A DNA stretch of 64,000 bases from Streptomyces glaucescens (GTDB lineage: Bacteria > Actinomycetota > Actinomycetes > Streptomycetales > Streptomycetaceae), in NCBI RefSeq assembly GCF_000761215.1, contig NZ_CP009438.1, forward strand, positions 1,644,501 through 1,708,500, in the 5' to 3' direction. Below the pieces are notes generated by a model that saw only the letters and a list, made by a program, of their open reading frames with translations, searched no databases and was not told where the DNA came from. Made by a program: the position numbers and the translations under genes. Below are positions 17,784 through 25,172 of the stretch, in pieces. Within the stretch, counting starts at the first letter, position 1. Every line of letters begins with the position of its first letter.

Positions 17784-20700
17784 CGGGCACCTCCCAGGGA
17801 GATCTCCAGCCGGCCGTGTTCCGGCCGGTCGGGGTCGTTGTCGCAGGCTGCGACCTCCAGCGGGCCGAGCCGCAGCACGCCGTCCTCCCGCTCCCCGCGG
17901 TCCGGCTCGAACAGCCGCCGCAGCCGGGTGACCCGCACGCTCTCCACGCCGGGCACCGCCGCGGCGACGGCGACGAGACGGCTGAGGCGCACCGGCTCGC
18001 CGAAGGTGAGGGCGTCCGGGTGGAAGAAGCCGCCGCGCCCGCTGCCGAGCGCCCGGTACAGCTCGGCGAGGATCCGCCCGTGCTGGTGGCCGGGCCGGGC
18101 GCACACCGTCAGGGCGATGTCGAGCGGCACCAGCCGGGCCGGGCGGACGACGACGTCGTGGCCGATGCGCCGGTACGGCTCGAGCGCCTGGGCGACCCGG
18201 TCCAGCAGTCCGGGGGGCGGGGTGCCGGCGCCGGCCGCGTCGACGGCGATGTGCGCCTCCCGCACGCTGCCGGTCCAGCGCAGCTCGGCCGCCGCGCGCC
18301 GGACGCCGGGCAGGGCGCCGGCGAGGGCCGCGTAGTCCTCGGCGGTGACCGCGCGCAGCCGGGTGCGGCGCAGGTCGAGCGGGGCGAGCCGGCGTACCTG
18401 GTCGACGGGTTCGGGGGCGGTGCCGCCGGTGGCGGGCAGCGGGTTGCGGACGGCGTCGACCGGCGGCGCGCCGGTGCCGTCCCGGACCACGAGGTGGTTG
18501 ATGGCCTCGGCGCCCACGTTGCCCGCGGTGCCGCCGCCGATCCGGTAGCGGGCGGCGAGCCGGTCGCCCGGGGCGGGCCGGGCGCCGTGCCGGCCGTCGC
18601 CGAACCGCAGGGCGAGCCGGCCGTCGTCCTCCAGCTCACCGACGAAGTGCCGGTCGCGGGGGGCGCTGCGCAGCAGATCGCGCCGCGGCTCCCAGACGCC
18701 GTCCGGCGCTTCGAGGCGTACGGCGGGCAGGGCGCGGCGCGGGTCCTGGGTGAGCGCGCCGGTCGCGGAGCCGCGCAGTGCGGGCTCGTCGGGGTGGAGC
18801 CCTTCGGCGTAGCCGGGGCCCCAGCCGTGGGCGATCTCCCAGGCGATGTGCGGGCCGAGGACGGTGCCGGCGCGGGCGCGGGCCGCCAGCACCTCGATGC
18901 GGCGGAGCTTGCCGTCCAGCAGCCGGTCGGAGCGGTGGAGGAGTTCGCGCAGGGCCCGGACGGGGTGCAGCCGCAGCTCCAGCCGCTCCAGGACGCGCAG
19001 CCCGAACACGACGGCGAGTTCGGCGATCTCGTCCGCGTCGAGTCCGTCGCGGTCGTGGGCGCTGCGCCACAGCTCGGCCAGCCGCTGCCGCAGCCGGCCC
19101 GGGACGGCGGCGATCCGTTCGGCCTGCGCGGCGGCGACCGTGCCGGGGTCGGGGAAGGGCGCGGCCTGGGTGACGGGCGTGCCGCCGAGCACGGGGCGGA
19201 AGCGGGGCCGGATGCCCGGGTACCGGGACTGGGCGAGCAGGGTGTGCAGGGCGGCGTTCTGGGCGTACGCGGTGCCGGGCACGACACGGTCGTGCCGCTG
19301 CCCGGCCCGTTCGAGCCTGAGCCCCGCGCGGTGCACCGCGGCCTGCCCGACGGTGGCGAAGAGTTCCCGCACGTCGTCGGGGGTGAGCGGGTGGCCGCCC
19401 GCGGTGCGGTCGGCGAGGGCGCCGATCAGCCGAGCGGGCGCGTTGCCCTCGTCCGGATCGGGGCAGCCGAAGCCGGGTGGGCAGCAGGTGCCGGCCACGG
19501 CCGGGTCGGCGGGCACGGTGAACGTCTCCGGCGGACCGTGCGGGGTGCGGCCGTGGTCGACGAGGACGACGTTGCCGCGGGCGAGGGTCACGTCCTCGAC
19601 GGGCGGGCAGTTCGGGCCCGCGCGCGTGACCAGGCACAGCGGGAAGCGGAGGGCGTCCTCGGCGGCCCAGGTGACCTCCAGGACCGGCTGGTCCTCGACG
19701 CGGTCGACGGCGGGTGTGACCGAGGTGAGGCGGACGGCCTGGCGGTGGGCGGGGTCGGCGTCACCGGGCGTACCGGTGCGCGGTCCCCTCACCTCCTCCA
19801 GGATCAGCACGTCACCGGGGTGCAGGTCGAGCCGCCGTTTCCGGCTGCCGCCCTTGCCGGTCCAGGTGTCGCGCAGCGTGGCGGCGGTGGCGCCCTTCGG
19901 CAGCGCGCGGACCTCGCCGCCCCACGTCCACAGCCGGATCGCGTTGTGCGCGACGCGCAGCCGCAGCGGGTCGCTCGCCGGGACGGGCTCGAACACCTCC
20001 ACCGAGCCGCGCTCGTCGAGGTCGCCGAGGTCGCTCCCGGTGATGACCGTGCCGGGTTCCGGCCGGTCGTGCGGATCGAGGCCGCGCACGTCGACGGAGG
20101 CGAACCGGAAGGTCCCCGGGGCCAGCGCGCAGTCCTCGGCGGTCCGCACGGTGACGTAGGCGCGGGCGTTGCAGCCGTCGTGCATCGCGTAGTCGACGAG
20201 CCGCACGTGCCGGCGGACGGAGACCCGGCGGCGGGCCGTGCCGAGGTACGCCTCGGTGGCGACGGCGTCCTGCTGGTGGCTGATCCGGTCGCCGGTGTGG
20301 GCGAGGAGTTCCACCAGGGTGACGCCCAGGTCGGCGGGGTGGCGTTCGACCCAGTCGGGCGTGGTGAGCGCCAGCCGGTCGAGGAGCAGCCGGCGGATGG
20401 TGTCGTAGTCGCGGGCGGTGTAGTCGATGACGGGGGTGGCGGGGAAGGCGGGAGGGCCGGGGGTGTCGTCGCAGGGGGTGTCGTCGAAGGGGGTGGGGCA
20501 GTCCGGCCGGAAGGCGAAGGCGGCGCTGTGGTAGCGCTGGTCGAACCCGCGGTAGGGCCGGGTGCCGGGCCGCCCGTACGGGTCGCTCTCCACGAGGGAC
20601 AGCCGGTAGCGGGAGGTGTCGCCGGCCCGGTCGAGGGTGACGTGGAGCCGGTCGTCGAGTTCCGGGTCCTCCTCGCGTTCGACGCTGACGTCGACGGCCG

Positions 20701-20881
20701 TGATGCCGGTGATCCGGCGGCCGCCGTCGATCCGCACGTGCTGCGGGCCGAGGCCGTGCGGGGCCTTGCCGAGGAAGGTGACGGTGAGCAGCAGCCCGTC
20801 GTCGCTCACCTCCACGGTGTCGACCCCGTTGAGCTGCGCGGCCCGCACCTTGGCGCGGCGGGACACGGTGGCGCCGGTCAT
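17780..20881 (-). CDS. Baseplate J-like wedge protein (Afp11-like)
   Basis: This 1033-aa baseplate subunit has the motif DLGVTLVELLAHTGDRISHQQD near residue 180 and the typical J motif FGDGRHGARPAPGDRLAARY near residue 760. Both are shared by 'putative baseplate assembly protein' entries in actinobacterial CIS loci. It overlaps the genes on both sides by four bases (ATGA), as expected for stoichiometric co-translation. With the following paralogue it would form the wedge heterodimers. Confidence 0.88.
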   Translation of the reverse strand: MTGATVSRRAKVRAAQLNGVDTVEVSDDGLLLTVTFLGKAPHGLGPQHVRIDGGRRITGITAVDVSVEREEDPELDDRLHVTLDRAGDTSRYRLSLVESDPYGRPGTRPYRGFDQRYHSAAFAFRPDCPTPFDDTPCDDTPGPPAFPATPVIDYTARDYDTIRRLLLDRLALTTPDWVERHPADLGVTLVELLAHTGDRISHQQDAVATEAYLGTARRRVSVRRHVRLVDYAMHDGCNARAYVTVRTAEDCALAPGTFRFASVDVRGLDPHDRPEPGTVITGSDLGDLDERGSVEVFEPVPASDPLRLRVAHNAIRLWTWGGEVRALPKGATAATLRDTWTGKGGSRKRRLDLHPGDVLILEEVRGPRTGTPGDADPAHRQAVRLTSVTPAVDRVEDQPVLEVTWAAEDALRFPLCLVTRAGPNCPPVEDVTLARGNVVLVDHGRTPHGPPETFTVPADPAVAGTCCPPGFGCPDPDEGNAPARLIGALADRTAGGHPLTPDDVRELFATVGQAAVHRAGLRLERAGQRHDRVVPGTAYAQNAALHTLLAQSRYPGIRPRFRPVLGGTPVTQAAPFPDPGTVAAAQAERIAAVPGRLRQRLAELWRSAHDRDGLDADEIAELAVVFGLRVLERLELRLHPVRALRELLHRSDRLLDGKLRRIEVLAARARAGTVLGPHIAWEIAHGWGPGYAEGLHPDEPALRGSATGALTQDPRRALPAVRLEAPDGVWEPRRDLLRSAPRDRHFVGELEDDGRLALRFGDGRHGARPAPGDRLAARYRIGGGTAGNVGAEAINHLVVRDGTGAPPVDAVRNPLPATGGTAPEPVDQVRRLAPLDLRRTRLRAVTAEDYAALAGALPGVRRAAAELRWTGSVREAHIAVDAAGAGTPPPGLLDRVAQALEPYRRIGHDVVVRPARLVPLDIALTVCARPGHQHGRILAELYRALGSGRGGFFHPDALTFGEPVRLSRLVAVAAAVPGVESVRVTRLRRLFEPDRGEREDGVLRLGPLEVAACDNDPDRPEHGRLEISLGGAR

Positions 20882-21288
20882 GCGGCGGCCCTCCCTTCGA
20901 AGACGTCCTCGCGCCGCATGCCGTCGCTCCGCACGACGTACGACAGCCGGACGCGGACGACGGTGTCCTCCCCGGTGATGTCGAGGGCGTCCACCTCGAT
21001 CAGGTCGCCGAGCAGGCGTTGCAGGGCGGCGTGCACGGACAGCTCCAGGGTGCTGAGGATCTCCGGGCTGTTCTGCGCGAACACCAGGTCGAGCAGTCCG
21101 CAGCCGAAGTCGGGGCGCATCACCCGCTCCCCCGGGCTGGTGAACAGCAGCTGCTCGATCAGGTCGTACACGTGCTCGCTGTGCCGTGCGTGCGCGGTGC
21201 GCCCGCGCCGGTCGGCCCGGAACGGGAAGGCGAAGTCACTGCGTGGACCTACTGCGCCGGTCGGGCCCGGCTCGTTGTGCGGGCTCAT
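20878..21288 (-). CDS. gp25/GPW baseplate wedge protein
   Basis: The 136-aa protein (starting MSPHNEPGP) is encoded from the ATG at 21288, which overlaps the previous stop. The conserved gp25 region reads SEHVYDLIEQLLFTSPGERVM followed by RPDFGCGLLDLVF. gp25 proteins join the tube-sheath junction to the wedges and help start sheath assembly. The frame is open for another 24 codons upstream, but coupling and family length favour this start. Confidence 0.92.
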   Translation of the reverse strand: MSPHNEPGPTGAVGPRSDFAFPFRADRRGRTAHARHSEHVYDLIEQLLFTSPGERVMRPDFGCGLLDLVFAQNSPEILSTLELSVHAALQRLLGDLIEVDALDITGEDTVVRVRLSYVVRSDGMRREDVFEGRAAA

Positions 21289-21629
21289 CGGACGACGACC
21301 TTTCGCTGCGCGGCCTGGACGACGGGCGCGCCCTGCGGGACGAGGGCCGCCGTGAGGCACTGGGCGGCCGAGGTGTCGAGCAGCACGGGCACGCCCGCGA
21401 CGGTGACGCCGGTGTCGGGGGCGGTCCAGCGGACCGCGGCACAGGGCGTGGGCACGTCGTCGACGGTGTGCGGGCAGCCGGTGACGGCATAGCCGTGCGC
21501 GGCCGTGACGACGGCGGCGCCCGCGAGCCGCACTCCGTCCGCGGGTGACGTGGTGGCGACGACACGGCCGCCGTGCGGGCAGCCGATCACGGCTTCGGTG
21601 TCGAGCAGGGTCCCGGACAACTTGATCAC
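21285..21629 (-). CDS. PAAR-like spike-tip protein (DUF4280-like)
   Basis: The product is about 114 aa, encoded between the gpV-like spike and gp25, the usual place for the PAAR tip of a CIS. Two CPH motifs (IGCPHGG and TGCPHT) and two later cysteines could bind a metal ion at the tip of a cone. The GTG at 21629 follows GGGGGA with no spacer. A TTG at 21620, nine bases from that GGGGGA, is a plausible alternative and would shorten the protein by three residues. Assignment rests on position and the His/Cys pattern. Confidence 0.7.
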   Translation of the reverse strand: MIKLSGTLLDTEAVIGCPHGGRVVATTSPADGVRLAGAAVVTAAHGYAVTGCPHTVDDVPTPCAAVRWTAPDTGVTVAGVPVLLDTSAAQCLTAALVPQGAPVVQAAQRKVVVR

Positions 21630-21643
21630 TCCCCCGTTCTCTT

Positions 21644-22180
21644 CTATCGCTTCGAGAGCACGGTCAACTGGCCCTCGTTGATGGTCACTTCGCGACCGCG
21701 CAGCACCACTTCGGCGCCCGCGCCGGTGGCGATGACCACGGCCTCGCGGGTGATGCGGATGTACGCCCCGTCCTGGGCCTGGAGCAGGATCCCCTGCCCG
21801 TCGCCGGGGGTGTCGCTCAGCACGACCTTGTGCGCCTGCGGTGTCTGCACGACAACCGGTTTGTGCGGCCCGCCGGCCCGGAGCGCGTCCCGGGCGTCGG
21901 GCGGCAGCTCGTCGGCGGCGCCGTACCAGCAGCCCGTCCACACGGGGAAGCTCGGATCCCCCTGCTCGAACTCCACCCACACCCCGGTGCCGGGCGGCGG
22001 CACCACGAACTGTCCCGCCCGCGCGCCGGTGAACGGCAGACAGGGCAGGGCCCAGGTCGAGGGCTCGTCGCCGAGCACGTCCGGGACCTCGGCGGTGATG
22101 CGCCCGATGCGCAGGGGGTCGTCGTTGCTGAGGACCTTGCCGCGGAACTTGCCGAGGTAGCGATTGCTGGGTGCCGCCAT
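21644..22180 (-). CDS. gpV-like central spike protein (VgrG gp5-type OB fold)
   Basis: This 178-aa protein begins with the gpV/VgrG gp5 signature YLGKFRGKVLSNDDPLRIGRI. Later segments are TGVWVEFEQGDPSFPVWTGCW and a C-terminal beta stretch rich in Val and Gly that would build the needle. Trimers of such proteins form the spike beneath the tip and on top of the gpD-like hub. Hub and spike are separate genes here, as in Afp-type particles, rather than fused as in a type VI VgrG. Confidence 0.9.
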   Translation of the reverse strand: MAAPSNRYLGKFRGKVLSNDDPLRIGRITAEVPDVLGDEPSTWALPCLPFTGARAGQFVVPPPGTGVWVEFEQGDPSFPVWTGCWYGAADELPPDARDALRAGGPHKPVVVQTPQAHKVVLSDTPGDGQGILLQAQDGAYIRITREAVVIATGAGAEVVLRGREVTINEGQLTVLSKR

Positions 22181-22219
22181 GGTGGGGTGCTCCTGATACG
22201 GACGGTCTGCCGGGTGGTG

Positions 22220-23359
22220 TCAGGGCCGGACGTGGTCGCCGCGGGCCTCCAGGCCCTCCCGGGAGAGGGTGAAGTTCTGCTGGTACGAGCCGGGGCGCAG
22301 GTGGTGGGTGACGGACTTGACGTAGTAGTCGCCGTCGTACGCCCGCCCCGCTCCGCGCACCCCGACGAGCCGGCGGGGCTGGAGGATGTACCCGTGCCGG
22401 TTGACGTCGAGCGAGCCGGACCCGGAGACGACGTCGGCGGAGACGGCGGCACGGGCGAGCAGTTCCGCCTCGGCCTGCGCCCGCTGCTGTTTCGCCGTCC
22501 CGGACAGGGTGCGGCGCTTGAGGGCCGGGGTGGGGCGCTTGCCGAGCGGCGGGCGCAGCGGGCTGATCGACGGCTGCGGGAGCAGCGACGACTGCCGGTT
22601 CGCCGGGTCCTGCCAGCGCGCCTGCGGCTCCTCGCGGGCCGTCCCGTCGTAGGCGAAGGTGAGCTGGTCGACGGTGGAGTGGGCGTCCATGTTGACGTTC
22701 AGGGCGTGCTGCCGCACACCGAGCCGGACCTCCGGGCCCCAGCGGGCCGAGGAGTGCCCCGGGGCGGGGCCGGGCTCCAGGTAGAAGGTGTAGCCGTTGG
22801 CGCGGGCCAGCTCGGTGACGTACTGGAGATCGGTGCCGGTCTGGTAGTGCACCCGCAGGTCCTGGTGCGGGGGCTGGGCGATCTTCTCCCGGTACACGTC
22901 GGGCCGGATGCCGTAGCCGGAGTACCGGCGCACGATGGCCAGCACCCGTTCCCACGGCGGCAGGTTGGGGTAGCCGGCGGTGCGCTCCTCCAGGTCCATC
23001 AGCAGGGTCAGGTCCTCCCCCGTGACGGTGAGGGTCGAGTGACCCGGCTGGTTGCTGGCGCCGACCTCCTGCCGCACGACGAGCCCGTCGAAGAGCACGT
23101 CGGACGTGCCCCTGACGGTGACGGTGACGACGACCCGCGTCTTCGGGTCGAAGAACCCCTCGGGCAGCAGCCGCCGGCTGATGAGTCCGTTCCTGGTGAG
23201 GTCGAAGGCGAGCTGGAACCCGCTCCGCTCCCCCGCGGTCGCCGTGATCTGCGCGGACAGCAGGGCCTCGGTGACCTCGGCGGGCACGGGCCGCACCAGT
23301 CGCGGCCCCATGAGGAGCGCCGCGTGGACGGGGCCCTGCCCCACGGGCACGTCAAACAC
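22220..23359 (-). CDS. gpD-like baseplate hub protein
   Basis: The 379-aa hub protein resembles phage late-control gpD and the VgrG gp27 domain. Typical segments include SGFQLAFDLTRNGLISR near residue 48, HYQTGTDLQYVTELARANGYTFYLE near 190 and a closing YYVKSVTHHLRPGSYQQNFTL. It would form the trimeric adaptor between the sixfold tube and the threefold spike. It overlaps the LysM gene by eight bases. Confidence 0.9.
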   Translation of the reverse strand: MFDVPVGQGPVHAALLMGPRLVRPVPAEVTEALLSAQITATAGERSGFQLAFDLTRNGLISRRLLPEGFFDPKTRVVVTVTVRGTSDVLFDGLVVRQEVGASNQPGHSTLTVTGEDLTLLMDLEERTAGYPNLPPWERVLAIVRRYSGYGIRPDVYREKIAQPPHQDLRVHYQTGTDLQYVTELARANGYTFYLEPGPAPGHSSARWGPEVRLGVRQHALNVNMDAHSTVDQLTFAYDGTAREEPQARWQDPANRQSSLLPQPSISPLRPPLGKRPTPALKRRTLSGTAKQQRAQAEAELLARAAVSADVVSGSGSLDVNRHGYILQPRRLVGVRGAGRAYDGDYYVKSVTHHLRPGSYQQNFTLSREGLEARGDHVRP

Positions 23360-23723
23360 GCCGGCCTCCCCCGGGGAACCCGCCGGCGAGGGGAACCCGT
23401 ACGGTCCGCCCGGCTTCCCCGGTCAGCTCGTCGGGGTCGAGTACGGGGTTGGCGTCGGCGATCCGCCACCACTGCCCCGGGTCCCCGAAGTACCGCTGCG
23501 CGAGCAGATCGGGCCGCTCCCCTGCGGCCACGGTGTGCGCCCGCGTCTCCTCCGGGCCGTCCGGGAGGGGCGGCAGCAACCGCCGCCCGGCGTACCGGAC
23601 CTCGGTCCCGTCGGCGGTCCGGTGGATCCCGATCCCGACGTCGTGGTACCGGCTGGTCCGCGGATACGGATGAGCCCCGGGGACGGCGTCCAGGGCGCTT
23701 TCGTACGACTCGAGTTCAGCCAT
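23352..23723 (-). CDS. LysM-domain tail protein (C-terminal half of an Afp7-type adaptor)
   Basis: The 123-aa protein has a LysM-like domain at about residues 65-115 (HTVAAGERPDLLAQRYFGDP, then QWWRIADANPVLDPDEL and a final RVPL strand). In Afp/PVC-type particles a LysM domain follows the CIS_tube domain in one polypeptide. Here it is a separate gene ten bases downstream. Its likely role is at the tube-baseplate junction rather than in free peptidoglycan binding. Confidence 0.85.
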   Translation of the reverse strand: MAELESYESALDAVPGAHPYPRTSRYHDVGIGIHRTADGTEVRYAGRRLLPPLPDGPEETRAHTVAAGERPDLLAQRYFGDPGQWWRIADANPVLDPDELTGEAGRTVRVPLAGGFPGGGRRV

Positions 23724-23733
23724 GACGGCGGTC

Positions 23734-24429
23734 TCATCCCCTTCCGGTTCCGGTGCCGAAGCCGGCGGCTCCGGCGAGCCCGAGCGCCCCGGTCCCGGCA
23801 CCGCGCGCACCGGCGGCGAGCCGCTCCTTCTGCGCCAGGTGGGCCAGGTAGAGATCGGCACCGCGATGCCCGGCAGGCAGATCGCTGACGGTGAGGATCC
23901 TCATGCCGATGGCGAGGGAGGCCCGGATCGGGTTGAGGTTCACGTCGAACGCGGACTCGTTGACGGAGAGTTCGGTCAGCCGCACGGGCACGACGCGTTT
24001 GCTGCCCCAGGTGAAGAGGGTGAGGGGCATCTCGATCGGGCTGATCTCGATGGCGCCCTGCCGGGACAGGCGCATCGCCTCGCGGAGCTTCGCGGTGGTG
24101 GGCTGCACCAGCATTTCGAGGGCGGCGAGCTGCGGGTGGATCCCGTCGGGCGCCGCGATCTCGAACTGATCGGTCGCATCGATCTCGGCGGTGAACTTCC
24201 AGGTCTCCTGAGCGGGCCCCTTGAGCCGCAGCGCCTCGTTCCGGTCCCCGCCACCGGCCCCGCCGGCACCGGCGTCCCCGCTGTCCCCGGCGGACTGCGG
24301 AGCGACGCTGCGCTCCAGGGTGTCGGGGTTGAACTGGAGCACGATGACGCGCTGGGGGGTGCCGGTACCGGGGTCGACGGCGACGATGCCGGAGCGGATG
24401 GGTTCGGGAACGTCGGCGTAGCGGGTCAC
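23734..24429 (-). CDS. CIS tube adaptor (CIS_tube domain, Afp7-like N-terminal half)
   Basis: The 231-aa protein carries the hallmark VIVLQFNPDTLERS near residue 28 and the beta-rich body of CIS tube initiator proteins. The C-terminal 40 residues (QKERLAAGARGAGTG and onward) are Gly/Ala-rich and probably disordered. It would start tube growth on the hub. Its start overlaps the stop of the orphan gene upstream by four bases, so that gene is in the operon too. Confidence 0.88.
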   Translation of the reverse strand: MTRYADVPEPIRSGIVAVDPGTGTPQRVIVLQFNPDTLERSVAPQSAGDSGDAGAGGAGGGDRNEALRLKGPAQETWKFTAEIDATDQFEIAAPDGIHPQLAALEMLVQPTTAKLREAMRLSRQGAIEISPIEMPLTLFTWGSKRVVPVRLTELSVNESAFDVNLNPIRASLAIGMRILTVSDLPAGHRGADLYLAHLAQKERLAAGARGAGTGALGLAGAAGFGTGTGRG

Positions 24430-25172
24430 AGGCGGGCCTCCAGACGGTTCCTCAGCGGCGTGTAGTCGTACTGGGGAAACGCGGACGGGAAGACGTCGAG
24501 CATGTTCCGGAGATTGTCCGCATGGGCACGGAATCCGGTGTCACGCAGAGAGGAGTCGACGAACAGCATCTGCCAGCCGAAGGCGCCCTTGGTCATGCGC
24601 AAGGTGTCGAGGTAGCCGCAATAGTCGAGTTCCATTCTGAGGAAGCCCTGGGTGTTGTCCTTCTCATCGAACAGATATCTGTCCTGGTACCAGAGCTCCA
24701 GGTTCTCCTTGTGCGGCTCGACCCGGATGAACGTCGCCTCGCCGGTCGCTCTTCGCGGGGCGGAGTCGATCATGCGCAGGCCGGACAGGAGTTCGCGCTC
24801 GCGCTCGGAGGCCAGGTCGTTGCAGAGCGGCGGGTCCTCGATCAGGGCCAGGTACACGTGACGCAGGAAGAACTCCCCGTGCAGGTCCCGCTCGGAGCCC
24901 CGGAACGACCATGAGCAGGAGAGGGAGGCGAACCGCAGTGCGCACTCCTTGATCCCGGCGCTCAGCACCACGCCCGTCCAGCCGGGATCGGTCTCCGACA
25001 GCGGATCGAACCTCGCCAGCGGGAAGGTCATGTCCTCCTGCTCGTGTTCCACGTCGAAGAGCCCACTTCGAGTGAGCTCACCGATCGATTCGATCTGCGC
25101 TTCTTCGCTTTCCGTGAACGATTGCACCGCGGTTCGCTTTCTTTCGGGTGGACGGGGTGTCGTACTCCTCAT
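24426..25172 (-). CDS. Orphan protein beside the nuclease effector; candidate immunity protein
   Basis: I recognise no family in this 248-aa protein. It is soluble and acidic-to-neutral, with several aromatic clusters (SLSCSWSFRGSERDLHGEFF, FGWQMLFVDSS) and no signal or membrane segment. The start ATG overlaps the effector stop (ATGA), so the two are translated together. Hand counts of two 60-base stretches (24601-24720) give about 53-55% G+C, far below the flanking structural genes. Tight pairing with a C-terminal nuclease and the compositional break are typical of toxin/immunity cassettes. An accessory or chaperone role for loading the effector is the main alternative. Confidence 0.7.
   Translation of the reverse strand: MRSTTPRPPERKRTAVQSFTESEEAQIESIGELTRSGLFDVEHEQEDMTFPLARFDPLSETDPGWTGVVLSAGIKECALRFASLSCSWSFRGSERDLHGEFFLRHVYLALIEDPPLCNDLASERERELLSGLRMIDSAPRRATGEATFIRVEPHKENLELWYQDRYLFDEKDNTQGFLRMELDYCGYLDTLRMTKGAFGWQMLFVDSSLRDTGFRAHADNLRNMLDVFPSAFPQYDYTPLRNRLEARL

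Noticed and set aside
14208-18335. 1375-codon open frame on the plus strand
   Set aside because: It lies opposite the J-type baseplate gene, which has family motifs and coupled starts. The plus-strand product is low-complexity.
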